From NCBI GenBank assembly GCA_022701365.1, contig JAKUHH010000041.1, positions 186,001 through 250,000 on the forward strand: a DNA stretch of 64,000 nucleotides, read 5' to 3'. Numbering within the stretch: position 1 is the first letter of the stretch; every line of letters starts with the position of its first letter. The position numbers were made by a program, and so were the translations under genes. Below the pieces are notes generated by a model. That model was not told where the DNA came from. It searched no databases and saw only the letters and a list, made by a program, of their open reading frames with translations. This stretch comes from Mycocentrospora acerina (taxonomy: Eukaryota; Ascomycota; Dothideomycetes; Pleosporales). Shown piece after piece: positions 1 through 11,356 of the stretch.

Positions 1-36
1 GACGACGACGACGGCGTTGGTGCTCTCAGATGTCAT
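1..36 (-). CDS. Possible 5' end of a gene running off the left edge
   Basis: An ATG on the minus strand at 36-34 opens twelve codons to the edge of the window without a stop, reading MTSESTNAVVVV. Only the start would lie here, so no family can be assigned. It is kept because an open frame at the edge, followed upstream by about 1 kb with no other gene, fits a gene transcribed leftward out of the window. It could equally be a chance ATG. Confidence 0.25.
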   Translation of the reverse strand, partial: MTSESTNAVVVV

Positions 37-1063
37 GTTGAATTGTTGTTGGTGAAATGGATATTCGAGGTGTGTTTGTAGCCGTGGCTGAATAAAATCG
101 CGCACGCGTTGTGTTTTATGGAGCTTGGGGTCAGGTAAGATGAGAGGGTCGCGCCTTGGAAGCTCTGTTCGAGCTTGGTTGCGGGGGCAGCGACAACCCT
201 GCTGCATGCACTTTAATGGCACTACTACCACCTGCTGTCTTACGTTTCACGGGTCACAGCTAGCCTTAAGTGTCATTCCATTACATTGTGTGGATATTGT
301 CATGGCTGCCTGATAGTTCCTCAAATTATCCGGTGCTTGCGGCGAGCAACTGGTACGCATGGTCGAAGCTCAAGCTCTCATCTGACGCACCGAGGTTAGC
401 ATATGACGTAGTCAGTTTGGCATGAGAGGAGTCAAGTGAGTGCATCACGCCAGGACAGCGCCATGTATCAAAGTGAGATTTTCAGATGTACGTGGCCTTG
501 AGGCGCTCATTACAGGCTTTCATTGATGTTTACTGTTGAGCGCGTACTCTCGGATTCAAGTATCGTGCTGGTATTTATCGCTTGCCAGCGCCGGCTTTTC
601 CGCGCGTTGCAGGCTGCGTGAATGTAGCTTACAACAGCACTCAAAACAAGATGTTCATGGTAGATACGTTCAAGTGTACACCTGCAAGAGAAGGACCTGG
701 TTCGCCTTGGGCAGTAACACATTGCGAGCACAGCCAGCATAGAACAATATCGTAGTGACATGTCGTGATCGCATAGAGAGCAGCAAAGTGCATAAGAGCA
801 TAATCAAATATCCGAAAGCTTTTCATTAAACTGATCATAACTACTTTACTCATTATCCCAATCATAGCAACTGTACTCGTGGAATTCTCATCGCCATACA
901 TAGAGTTGATCGTGCCAATTATACGATGCTAACGACAGATGGAAATCCTCCCAACCAACCTATTCTCGTTATTCTCAGTCTTCTCTGGTCGTGAACTACT
1001 ACTTTGTCGTGCATCACACAATCTGTAACAATAGGTGACAAACGACAATGTGTGTGGGTATAC
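37..1063. other. Intergenic stretch, no gene recognised
   Basis: This holds the 3' flank of the rhodopsin gene and probably the promoter of the gene leaving the left edge. Open frames here are under 90 codons, overlap one another on both strands and resemble no family I know. I see no tRNA or repeat. Confidence 0.5.
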
Positions 1064-2087
1064 TTAAGCACCGTCATCGTCACCGAGGCGAAGGGAACCC
1101 TCGCGGTTAAGACCGTTAGCCCAGAAGCCACCAAGTTCGACATCACTCTCACGCAACTTGGAGTGAGTGAGAATAAGCCAAGCACCGAAAACAGGCTTAG
1201 CAAGGACGTCCAAGATGGCATACGAGATAATCTCGCCATCAACACCAATCTTGCGAGCACCGTCGGCAAAGCCCCAAACACTGAACGCGTTAGCAAAGCA
1301 ATAAGCAGTGTTGTACATATAACTTACATGGGGTAGGCGGTCCAGAGCAAGAGAGTGTAGCCGCCAATGAGAACAAAGAATGAGCGAAGCTTCTGGCCCT
1401 TCGCAGATGCGGCGGCGCCTCCGTTGATGGCAAGGTGCCAGACGACAAAGATGTAGGCAATGCAGGCAATGGTGTACCAGCCCCACTTCTGGGGGGTATC
1501 CTCAGAGCCGTAAGCAGCAAAGAGACCAGTCAGAACCATGATCAAGTCAGCAACGATGGCCAAGGTGATGTGAGCACCATTCAAGCCGGCGAGAAGACCG
1601 AGGTCAAGAAGCAAAAGAGGAGTGGTCAAGCTCCAGTCAACATAGCGAGCCCAGTAGACCTGGCGAAGGATCACTTCGGTGGTGTCTGGAACGTGGTCGT
1701 GCTGATGGACAACAGTGATCTCGTGCACAGAAACACCGTGCCCAGTGGCCATGGCAAAGTAGGAGAGAGCAGCAGTGATGGTGATGATAGTGGTGATGAC
1801 GTGATAGAGGCGTTTAGACTGTACGCGTTAACACGTTTGCTCGACACTCGGCTTGCAAAGTCACATACCACAGGGATTCTCCACGACAAGGCCGTGAAGC
1901 CGGCGGAAGCAAGCACCATAATAACGAAGACAATCCATAGTGTCCTGCTGCCAGAATCGCCGGCGAATTGCTCAGTGGGCGTGTCCGGCTTGACAGAGGG
2001 GATAGGAGCTACCCATGTGGCCGACGCCGAGGGTAGGGCAATAGGAGATGTCTTCCTCAAGACTTCCTCAAATTGGTCGACAATCAT
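1064..2087 (-). CDS. Microbial-type rhodopsin, probable light-driven proton pump
   Basis: A seven-helix retinal protein expected to pump protons outward across the plasma membrane in light. Exons are 2087-1869, 1818-1328 and 1280-1064, with introns of 50 and 47 nt, giving 308 residues, the usual length of the family. The frame is continuous across both junctions and matches Leptosphaeria rhodopsin from its start (MIVDQFEEVL) to its acidic end. Numbering by analogy with bacteriorhodopsin, R131, D134 (primary acceptor, Asp85), D145 (cytoplasmic donor, Asp96) and D261 (Asp212) are present, and K265 is the Schiff-base lysine. An acidic residue at the donor site separates pumps from NOP-1-like sensory opsins, so pumping is the favoured reading. 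K265 is followed by proline, where Leptosphaeria rhodopsin, as I recall it, has glycine. The gene is divergent from the large gene at 3972. Confidence 0.95.
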
Positions 2088-3971
2088 GTTGGCAGTGATG
2101 TATGTCGTAAATAGGAACGACTACAATTGAGATGAGAGAGTTGAGAAAGAGGAGGCAGCAGCGGCAGCGAGCGGTTATAAAGAGCTGTAGGCAGCTGTTT
2201 ATGCACGGTTGCGGCAGGAGCTATGGTACAAACACAATGAATACGTCACTGTAAATCGTGCGGGGACGAACGTGTGTGTCTTATTGGTGGTGATCATTAC
2301 GCTCCAAGGCGCAAGTCAAAAACAACAAGGGCACTGCAGGTCTTCCCGCGCTCCGTCACGCGGCCTGCTCCTCTTTCTCCTCTTTATTTCTCTTTCCCCA
2401 CTTGCTTCTCTTGCTTGCTCGTACCACGTTTTTGTAGTGATGTCGATTGCTGTGCATTGGTGTGAGTTTTTGCAGTCCGCAAGAATGCTCTTGGCGTGAT
2501 GACGGATGATGGCAATCATGGGAATTCCCATCACCAATTCAGGGCGATCACCGACGCACCCCAGATTCAGAGAGCTGCCTCTAAGAACAAGGATCTGAGG
2601 ACAACAAGCTCCCCGCTTTTAAGCTACCCATGAGCTGTATAATTGGCTAGACGTCATGAGCATTCGAAACCGGACGCCCCGCCCGGTCTCGAACCTGTTT
2701 TTAGAAAAGCCACGGAGGCCTGCCCTCGGTCTCCGTCATATTGACGAGGCTGGCTCCACCCATCGTTGACCTGGTAGTAAGATAACTTGTTATGGAAACC
2801 GATGGCCGCGTGCCAGTTAAATGTGCGCGAGGCAATAAATCTTATGCTGGCCGCGTCCTGGATTCCTTCTTGAAGGCGTGGACCATGTATATTTTCATCC
2901 TGGTCGTACATCGCGGGTGCTGATCGAGCCAATAGCGTTTACATCTGTCTCCACGATCTTGACGCTTTCAGCCAATTATCGTGTCTTCAGCAAATTCAAT
3001 ATGGTAACATCAACACGCAAGGTTCATGTCGTTACCTTAGCTGCTCCCACCCAAGACTGTGGAACAGGGATGAATACAAACAGCCCATGAATACGAAACG
3101 AGTAAAACGATATGTATACGCATAGTACCTAGTTGGAATGCATCAAACACAGGCCTTGCAAATGACTTTAGAATTAGGATCCCCTGGGGCCTCTGTCATC
3201 GAATTGTATCTCTGTTGTCGCTCGCCGGCCGATGCCGATCTTCTGTCAGCCTCTCCATATTCTGGGTTGACAGCGAGCGAAGAGAAGCAAATATGAAACA
3301 ACAACTTCTCAACATAAAATGCAACCTCTCCTACCAAGCCAAATTATGTCTGTAGAATAGGGCCTATTTCATGCCACGCCTCATCTAAGACCGTGGTTAC
3401 AAAGTGAAATCAGGGTTGAAGCAAGCATATGGACTCTCGAGCAGAGTATCAAGAACATCAGTACGTGTTTTGGAAACGGTGCACATAGCAGCCATATATC
3501 TGAGATCACCCATCAGAGTATGTGAAATCCCTTAATATCCTAGAAAGGTAAATAGTATCTTCCATGGAGAAAAGACGCTTCATTTTTGCAATTCATAACA
3601 CAAATATTGTCAAGGTATCTTCAGTTCCTACCTGAATGTGTGCAAACTTACAACTGCACGGATGTGAATACAGATTGAATAATTTTAAACCGACAGCATC
3701 ACAATCGCGTTCTCATTGCGGGTGCATCTCAAATGTTACATGTTACAAATGAGAGCGATGGTACGGGAGCACGGACCAGGCGTTGACGTAGGGGAGAGGA
3801 ACGGCGTGCGGCTGCCATCAATCAACACTGTAAGTGCCGTCACACGGTGCGAACAACTCGCTGCCTCCTTCTCGCCACCCATTTGCGCCGCCGAACCCTT
3901 TCTGCGCCGCGCAGTATTACCTTCGCCATGCGACCTCCGCGACATTCAAGATAGTACAGAAGCTCGAGATC
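2088..3971. other. Divergent intergenic region of 1.9 kb
   Basis: This separates the rhodopsin gene (minus) from the large gene at 3972 (plus) and must hold both promoters. Its open frames are short and mutually overlapping. A GC-rich imperfect inverted repeat (arms around 2667-2692) is visible, but no tRNA cloverleaf can be drawn from it. From 3300 to 3700 the sequence becomes AT-rich. Confidence 0.5.
2175..2181 (-). promoter_or_regulatory. TATA-like element of the rhodopsin gene
   Basis: The AT-only stretch TTTATAA (minus strand) lies about 90 bases upstream of the rhodopsin ATG, inside otherwise mixed sequence. It is a plausible core promoter by position only. Confidence 0.3.
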
Positions 3972-6900
3972 ATGTCCGCGCCCCCCAGCGACGGTCGCCC
4001 TTCTACGTCCTCGGAGCCATCAGCTACATCGTCGCGTACACTCTTTTCAGTGACCTCGGCCACATACGCCAATAATGGTGACGGCTCCTTACAGCGGCAT
4101 AGCGGGGACTCTATTGGCGTGCAGGACTTTGCCCACCGTAAACAGCGCGCCCGAAGGTCTGGAGGGTTCCTGCTAGATTCAGACTTTGCCAGTGGCCCCA
4201 AGGCCCGCGGTGTACAGCATGACGTACACGTAGAGGATTTAAGGGGAAAGCGTAGTTCGCGACACCCATCTAGCAATGACGGTGGCCAGCATGACACTCG
4301 CAAAAGAGACAAGCGTTCATCAGCCAGCCCGGACTTGGTACGAGAAAGTCAAAGAGATAGACAGGATGCCGCAAACGACGCACAAGAGCAGGCGAACGTC
4401 CAAATTCGCCTCGAGAAGACCAGGAGCAATCCGCGCTTAACACCCTCCACACCCTATGATCGGGGGCCCTCGCCTAGTTCACGACGACAGGTAATTGATC
4501 CAAACCAACTCGTACATATGGCACTCAATTTGAGCGAGAGCCGGAGAAGAAACGTTAGTGCTGGCCAAATACTATCCTCACAGTCTAGAGTTTTGTCTGG
4601 AACTCAGCGAGAGGGAAGCTTTTCGAATCACGGTGCTGGCAGCAGCCTGCGCCAGTATCTCAATGAACAACGGCGAGTCTCACGCAATATCTCTCCCATG
4701 GGTGCCACAAGCTCGCCTTCTCGTCACATGTCTGCATCGGTGCAACGGAATACATCCGTGGCTTTTCCAGGCTCCCAGACATTCAGCCCTTCAGCTGCAA
4801 CGATCGCCCGGAGAGACAAAGCTCGGGCGAACATCGAGCTTCGAGTAGAACATCTTAGATTGCTCGAACATCTTCCACCGCTCAAATCAGATGCGAGCGC
4901 GCCTGGAAACTTCATTATCTCTTCCAATAGTGTCCCAGGCAGTCCCCATGCGCAGCTCACCCGCGTTCCTTCATACGCCAATAAACAGCAGAAACTCGGT
5001 CGTCCCTACAATCCCCTCCAATACATCCGCAATCGGAGAACTAGAGCTCGTGAACGACGAACACTGGATCATGGTTCTGAGGAGTTTGGTGATATTGATC
5101 ATGTTCGCGACTGGGTCGATCGCGTAGAGCAGCATTCAGCCCACTTTGGCTATCGACAAGCTGATGGCGTATCGTTGCCAAAATTTCACGATGACCACGA
5201 AAGGGTGCCAGGTTTGGCCCAATCATCCAAGTCGACGTTGGGCTGGGTTTTTACTCCTGAGGAACTTTTTGCGGATGCAATCTGGCTCGAGCAAGGCGAC
5301 AATAAGGCGATCATTGAAGATCGGCATGGCCGCAATATCTTTAAAGCAAAAGAAATTCTGAAACCAGACCTTCTCCAACCACGTCCTAGTAAAGATTATT
5401 CTGAAAAGCGAAGGAAAAGCTGGGTGGACCTTCATGGCGCTACAGCTGATCCTGCGACTGGCGATGAGAGCGAGAGAGGAAGTGATCGTGGCCGCAAGCG
5501 TAGACTTCTTCCAGCAATTCGTACTGAGAGCTCGAGGAGGAGATATGGCAAAAGCCCACGAGCTAACTCGAACCATGACTCTGATTCTTCCGACTCGGAA
5601 ATCGATAGTGGCAAGCGTAAACCCTACGGAACCATTGACGCTGCAAACAATACTGGTCCACTGGCACTTCAGATAAAAAATCTTTTAGAGCAACAAGCGA
5701 AAGAAAGCCATACAAAGTCACCTGCCATCATAACACCAGATACACCGAACAAATGGGGGTCTTATCCTACAGAGTTACATGCAAATAAAGGATCGAAAGA
5801 GTCATTGGAGGTTCCACGCTTCTTTAACACCTCCGTAACTAAAGATGATCAAGGTACTTTCAGGTTACTCTCTAACCCCAAAAAACGTGGTAACTTTTCA
5901 ATCGACACAACGGAACCTCGATCGTCCTATGAAGATTTAGACAGCACCGCACCGAATACTCCTCTTCGTACAAGGGCCTTTCCGCATATTGGGACAGACC
6001 TCTCACCACCTCCTAGCCGAGCAGAATCTGAGCATAAGAAGTCAAAGCGAAGCAAGCTCAAAATTTTCCATTCACATGAAGTCGACCAAAGCCACAAACA
6101 AGACCACAAAGCCGACATCCCTTCTACTAGTTCTTATAAGAAGCATACTTCTCGACAACCGAGTGAAGAGTTTCCTGATGGAAATGGCATTGGCACAGCC
6201 ATCATGGCTGCTCCTGGTGCTGTCAAGTCCCTGCTCAGTCCTCGCAAGAACGACAGTGTTGGTAGTCTAATTAGTCCCCCAAAATTACACCGCAAAGATA
6301 CGCAGGAGTTTCGAGAGCCTCATTCTGCCGTGACGAGGTTTCTCAAGGGCGTGAAACACGAAGGGTCGAAAGTTGGCGAGTTCATATTCAGGAAGGACAG
6401 AACGGACGACTCAGACGCTGAGACTGTCTCAGACCGCAATAGCGTCGACCTAGATACTGATGCATCTCTCAACGGGAGGCAAATCAATCGACCAAAACTG
6501 GCTCGCACAGTCACTTCAGCTACCACAGGGAGCTTGACTTCCAAGAAAAACAGCCGCTATCACCTCAACCTTCCGTCGTTCCGTCCTGCTCACGAGCTCC
6601 AGACTGACGAAGACATGTCAGACCTGGAACACCACATCTCGCGCCAGGCTCGCGAACGCAGAAAAGATCGATCTCCCCGGTTTGATCGACTCGCACCACC
6701 CCGAATGGATTTGGAAACTGCGTCTATCAATTCGACCGAGAGCACTGTTGATCTCAAACGTGATTACAGTCATGATCATATAAGCGGAGTACTTGCTCAC
6801 CCTGGAGGCTTCAGCTCAGACCTCCCCCCTACTGCACTGAGAGACACGCACGATTCAAATCGGCAGCGGAGCACCTCCCGACCAACTCTCGATGGCCAGC

Positions 6901-7562
6901 GCCACTGGAGCATCGCCGACGACGACTCACACGTCTTGCGCCGCAAAACAAACGCCAATGTAGTCACGCAGGCAGACATCGCCCGCGTCCGTGCTCTCTT
7001 TCTCTGCTCCGGTGTAAAAGCAAAGGAAATCTCACGTCACGCAAATGCACCTAGCGAAAAGAAACCTGTGTTCCTCATGCGCGCTGCGGCTACATCGAAG
7101 CAGCGCCTTGTTACTGTCCCCAAAACAGAAGAACACGTTCTTGCCGCACGCATGCTTCTCCAAGATCTCGAATCGGCCACAACTACGCTGTTTTCCCTTA
7201 CGCAGAACTTCCGTGACAACACTGCCAAGGAACTCACTACTCTTGTCGCAAACCTGACCCACCGCGTTGAAGCAGATTTAATGCCCCGCATCCTCAACAG
7301 CGGCGATAGCGCCGTGCGTATCGTCAGTGAGGTTTCAGGCCAGGGTCCGCTGCAGGTCAAACAGATCGCGGATGACATCGATCATATGTTGCGGGCAAGG
7401 CGACGTAGAATGAAGTGGATCAGGGGATTTGGGTGGATGTTGGTCGAGTGGGCACTTGTTGGCGCTATGTGGTGGCTGTGGCTTGTCGTTGTTCTTGTAG
7501 GCTTTGTCAAAAAAATTGGGGGCGTGAGTTGGGGCGTAGCGAGATGGTTGCTATGGCTTTAG
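3972..7562 (+). CDS. Large Ser/Arg-rich protein with C-terminal membrane segment (MTC4-like)
   Basis: One uninterrupted frame of 1196 residues from the first in-frame ATG (MSAPPSDGR). The open frame extends upstream to 3834 but without an ATG. The first 340 residues are low-complexity and rich in Ser, Arg and Asp. A better-ordered block follows at about 345-480, with NPLQYIRNRRTRARERR, then VRDWVDRVEQH and LGWVFTPEELFADAIWLEQ. Another long low-complexity region leads to a C-terminal block (about 1005-1150, starting ARVRALFLCSGVKAKEI), and the chain ends in a basic stretch followed by a Trp/Val/Leu-rich hydrophobic segment (about 1153-1190). The block order suggests the fungal family named after yeast maintenance of telomere capping protein 4, but I recall that family only loosely. 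The name is tentative; tail-anchored membrane location is inferred from the terminal helix. Confidence 0.8.
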   Translation: MSAPPSDGRPSTSSEPSATSSRTLFSVTSATYANNGDGSLQRHSGDSIGVQDFAHRKQRARRSGGFLLDSDFASGPKARGVQHDVHVEDLRGKRSSRHPSSNDGGQHDTRKRDKRSSASPDLVRESQRDRQDAANDAQEQANVQIRLEKTRSNPRLTPSTPYDRGPSPSSRRQVIDPNQLVHMALNLSESRRRNVSAGQILSSQSRVLSGTQREGSFSNHGAGSSLRQYLNEQRRVSRNISPMGATSSPSRHMSASVQRNTSVAFPGSQTFSPSAATIARRDKARANIELRVEHLRLLEHLPPLKSDASAPGNFIISSNSVPGSPHAQLTRVPSYANKQQKLGRPYNPLQYIRNRRTRARERRTLDHGSEEFGDIDHVRDWVDRVEQHSAHFGYRQADGVSLPKFHDDHERVPGLAQSSKSTLGWVFTPEELFADAIWLEQGDNKAIIEDRHGRNIFKAKEILKPDLLQPRPSKDYSEKRRKSWVDLHGATADPATGDESERGSDRGRKRRLLPAIRTESSRRRYGKSPRANSNHDSDSSDSEIDSGKRKPYGTIDAANNTGPLALQIKNLLEQQAKESHTKSPAIITPDTPNKWGSYPTELHANKGSKESLEVPRFFNTSVTKDDQGTFRLLSNPKKRGNFSIDTTEPRSSYEDLDSTAPNTPLRTRAFPHIGTDLSPPPSRAESEHKKSKRSKLKIFHSHEVDQSHKQDHKADIPSTSSYKKHTSRQPSEEFPDGNGIGTAIMAAPGAVKSLLSPRKNDSVGSLISPPKLHRKDTQEFREPHSAVTRFLKGVKHEGSKVGEFIFRKDRTDDSDAETVSDRNSVDLDTDASLNGRQINRPKLARTVTSATTGSLTSKKNSRYHLNLPSFRPAHELQTDEDMSDLEHHISRQARERRKDRSPRFDRLAPPRMDLETASINSTESTVDLKRDYSHDHISGVLAHPGGFSSDLPPTALRDTHDSNRQRSTSRPTLDGQRHWSIADDDSHVLRRKTNANVVTQADIARVRALFLCSGVKAKEISRHANAPSEKKPVFLMRAAATSKQRLVTVPKTEEHVLAARMLLQDLESATTTLFSLTQNFRDNTAKELTTLVANLTHRVEADLMPRILNSGDSAVRIVSEVSGQGPLQVKQIADDIDHMLRARRRRMKWIRGFGWMLVEWALVGAMWWLWLVVVLVGFVKKIGGVSWGVARWLLWL

Positions 7563-8273
7563 AATGGGAAGACGGTATCTCTTTTGTTGGTTTGGCGTTG
7601 CATTGTCTTGAGACATTTTCTTTTTCTTCGCATTCTCAAGGCGTTATCGGCTCCATGGTGGGGATTCGAGTTCGGTTCGTAGTATTTTGATACCAAAGCG
7701 CACTTGTTTGAGCAAACCTTTGCAACCTTTTTCTTTCAAGGATGGGAGGGTAGACATGGATATACACCTTGTAATACATAATTAGGCTCTGTGCTACTTT
7801 TTTCTAGCATTTGCCTGCTAGTCAAAGACTTGTTGCTGGTTACGATTCGATACTTGACTGCACAACTTGTGTAAGCTGAAAGACTTAGGTTCATCCTCAC
7901 AAATGATATTCAACTTCACGATAAGGGTGAATTTGTGAAATTCTCTCACATGGCGATGCTCCACCTAGCTCAGAAGAGAACAACTGCATTTTTACTTCTA
8001 CCAGTAGCATCTGGGAAATACGGATTTGTTGACATGGGGCCATGTTTCGCGTCACGCACGCGCCAAAGCCTTACGTCATAGCCGTACCGTCACAGGTGTT
8101 TGCACCTTCCTCCACGGAGCACTCTCTCAACAATACTAGCCGATCAGGAAACTTGCAAATCGAAGGCTCTCCAAGTCACTTTTTCTTCTTCCCTGGATTC
8201 TTCACACTTAGATCCGCATGTGGTCTCGCTGATGCATTTGGTTACTATCGACCCGCCAGGCATCCATTTCCGA
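7563..8273. other. Intergenic, 3' flank and CSC1-type channel promoter
   Basis: No gene is visible. The 3' flank is T-rich. Short frames near 8042-8300 run into the first exon of the next gene in other frames and have no family likeness. Confidence 0.5.
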
Positions 8274-11032
8274 ATGGATTTTCAGGCTGTGTTCGGTGCC
8301 ATAGGCAATAATGCTAGCAACCACCAAAAGGTATGCATTCTACAAGTTTTGGCTTTTGCAGTTGTCGAGATTCGATCGCTTATTGTTTGTAGTCTGATAG
8401 CCCTTCGTCTTTTGCGGCAGTGGCAGCGGCTTTCATCCCGACTGCTACCACTGCGTTTTTATTTGTTACAATGTTTGTGCTCATCAGACATCGGTTTCCA
8501 AAGATATACTTCCCCAGAACATACCTTGGTACCGTCCCTGAAAAAGATCGCACGCCATGCCAGAGTCGATCATACTGGGATTGGGTCCACACGATGAGAG
8601 TCGTGCCCGACAAATTCATGCTCTACCACCAGTCGCTGGATTCATACCTTTTTCTTCGGTTCCTGCGCACCCTTATTTTCATCTGTATTGTTGGGTGCAT
8701 TATCACTTGGCCAATATTGATGCCCATCAACGCCAGTGGCGGAGGCGCGTCATCAGAGCTTGATAGAGTTTCAATTGGCAACGTTGAGAAGAGCAATCTT
8801 CTGTACGCGCATGCGGCTGTGGCATGGGTTTTCTTCAGTTTTGTCATGTTTACCGTTGCACGGGAACGACTTTGGCTCATTGGACTTCGACAAGCTTGGA
8901 ATTTGTCGAAGAAGAATGCAAAAAGGCTATCATCACGAACTGTTCTATTTCTCTCAGCACCTGCTGCGGCTCTTGAGGAAAGCAATATGCATCGATTCTT
9001 CGGCGATGACGCCACAAGAGTATGGCCGGCGACCAAGTCTGACAAGTTGCAGTCACTTGTGTCTGCGAGAGATGCGAAAGTGGAAGAACTAGAATCTACA
9101 GAAATTTCACTCACCAGAAACGTGTTAGAAAAGGGAAAAGATAAGAATGGCGTACGGAGTCTAAAGTACGATAGTTTTCCGGGCGAGTTGAAGAAGTCTC
9201 TACGTCCCACTCACAGGTTGAAGACATCTCCAGTTGGGAAACAAGTCGATAGCATCAGCCACTATCGAGAACGGATCCAGGAGAAAGAAACCGAAATTGA
9301 AAAAGCACGAGAGTCTAATTCCTCAGTAGAAAGTCATGGAGGCTCGGCAGCAGTCTTTGTCGAATTTCGCACGCAAGCCGCTGCTCAGCGAGCCTACCAA
9401 CAGGTCGCTTCATCTGATGTCCTGTCTCTCACTCCGCGATATACTGGAATAATGCCCAAGGAGGTCATATGGGAGAATCTAACCATAGCACCAACGCGCC
9501 GCATATCGCAGCAAGGTATCGCGGTCACACTCGTAATCGCGACCATAATCTTCTGGTCTATTCCTGTATCGATTGTTGGAGCGATATCGAATATTTCGTA
9601 TCTCGCTGAGAACGTCAAATTCCTAGGCTTCCTTAACAAACTTCCTCCTTCGATTGTAAGCCTCTTGTCTGGCTTGCTTCCCCCACTGCTACTTAGTGCG
9701 CTTAGCACATATGTTCCCGATATTTTCAGATGTGAGTTCACTCAAAACGATTATTGGGAATAAACGAAACTGATATGGTAAAGATATCTTCAAGACATTT
9801 GGAGAGCCCACCAACACTTCGGCTGAACTCAAAGTGCTGAAATGGTACTACGTTTTTCAAGTGTTACAAGTTTTCCTCGTCACAACACTTTCTTCAGGAG
9901 CTGCGGCAGTCGCATCTCAGATTGCGCAAGATCCAACTCAAGTGCCCCAGCTACTTGCAGAACGTCTTCCCCGAGCAGCAAACTCGTATCTCACTTACTT
10001 TATCGTTCAAGGATTAACAAGCTCCTCGAGCAATATGTTAAATTACTCTGATGTCCTCTCATTCCTATTTTTTGACAAATTTTTTGACAAGACTCCACGA
10101 CAGAAGTATAACAGTTATATTACTTTGAGAGGAATGGCATGGGGCAAATTGTTTCCCAAATATGTCAATTTTGTTATAATCGGTACGTGAAATTAGTTGA
10201 CCATCGGATTGGCGTTGACTGATCCATCCTAGCAATCGCATATTCTTGTGTCGCACCACTGGTCCTCGGCTTTGCTGGAGTAGGCCTATGTATGTTCTAT
10301 TTGAGCTACCGCTACATGCTTCTATATACCGTGCAGCCAAAGACGGATACGAAGGGGCACTGCTACACACTGGCCCTCCAGCAGATACTCACGGGCGTTT
10401 ACATTGCCGAGCTTTGTCTCATTGGACTTTTTAGTCTGCGCTCAGCAACAGGACCCCTAGTCATGCTTGTGGTTCTTCTCGTCATGACGGTTGTTTTCAA
10501 TTACATAACTAACAGCTATTTTGCGCCGCTCGAGCAATACCTTCCCGCCGATTCAGCTCTAGGGTCTGATGATGAAGACGAACAAGCTCCTCTTCTCACC
10601 GCCGCAGAAGAAGGCGAAGCTGATGCTTTACACCATTCGCAATCTCGAATCGAAAGAATAAGCCGCCAAACTCGTGTTCCTCCACAAGTCATCTCCCCGC
10701 TCGCTCAATTCTTTGAGCCGCACGTATTCGCAAGTCATACTGCAATGAAGGAATGGATTCGGGACGGCGATTTTGATGAGGATGATCTGCCCGAGTATAG
10801 TGAGGAGGACATCAAGAAAGCGTACCTTAACCCTGCGTACACGAGCAAAACACCAATTGTTTGGCTAGCAAGGGATTCAATGGGGGTCAGCAAGAGCGAA
10901 ATTGAAGAGAATGAGAAAATTGGGCTGGAAGCGAGCGATGGTGGGGCGTGGATTGACGAAGATGGCCGGTTGAAGTGGAGTGTGGATGACTTTGACGAGG
11001 TGCCCGTCTTTAAGAAAAGTGTCAAGTGGTAG
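8274..11032 (+). CDS. CSC1/TMEM63 (DUF221) osmosensitive cation channel
   Basis: A multi-pass membrane protein of the calcium-permeable, tension-gated CSC1/OSCA/TMEM63 family. Exons are 8274-8330, 8393-9731, 9784-10182 and 10233-11032 (introns 62, 52 and 50 nt), giving 864 residues. The small first exon (MDFQAVFGAIGNN...) was chosen because its phase and the acceptor at 8392 restore the usual SPSSFAAV...IPT first helix. After the motif RFPKIYFPRTYL comes helix 2, then a cytosolic loop (about 190-350) with an RNA-recognition-like strand (AAVFVEFRTQAAAQRAYQ). The seven-helix RSN1 core follows, with LPPLLLSALSTYVPDIFR and the pore-helix region NMLNYSDVLSFLFFDKFF. The cytosolic tail is acidic. 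No yeast orthologue is assigned, because CSC1, RSN1 and PHM7 are paralogues and I cannot tell which is closest. Confidence 0.93.
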
Positions 11033-11352
11033 GGAGCACATGTGAAGCATTTGATTGTTCTTGTTGTTCAAGTAGGCTTTTAATTGGAAAAGTAAAAAAA
11101 TTATGGTATACTTGGCGGTGCGCAGCAAGCATTTATATTCGTACAAAATTGCTGTCACCGTCTTTGTGGTATTCTGAGAATCTCACATATTGGCCAAGTC
11201 AAGAAGTGAGCACCCTATTGATTCTGCCTTTGATAGTTTAGGAGAACTCGCAGTGACGTCGATCATCACCCCACCTTAAGCTACCCCGCCGACTTTCCAC
11301 GCCCCGAACCACGGAAGCTGCGCACCACAGCCTCGACAATGCCACTACCACC
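11033..11352. other. Short intergenic region with the CAB2 promoter
   Basis: Three hundred bases between two plus-strand genes. The last 70 bases are C-rich, typical of a fungal 5' leader, and hold the upstream ORF at 11339. Confidence 0.5.
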
Positions 11353-11356
11353 ATGA
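11339..11356 (+). promoter_or_regulatory. Upstream ORF overlapping the CAB2 start
   Basis: An ATG fourteen bases before the main start opens a five-codon frame (MPLPP) whose TGA overlaps the main ATG as ATGA. If the leader begins upstream of it, ribosomes would terminate exactly on the main start and could reinitiate, so the arrangement could tune expression. Whether the mRNA includes this ATG is unknown. Confidence 0.5.

Noticed and set aside
2640..2720. GC-rich inverted repeat resembling a tRNA T-arm
   Set aside because: A GGTTCGA-like word appears on one strand, but no acceptor stem, D-arm or anticodon arm can be drawn.
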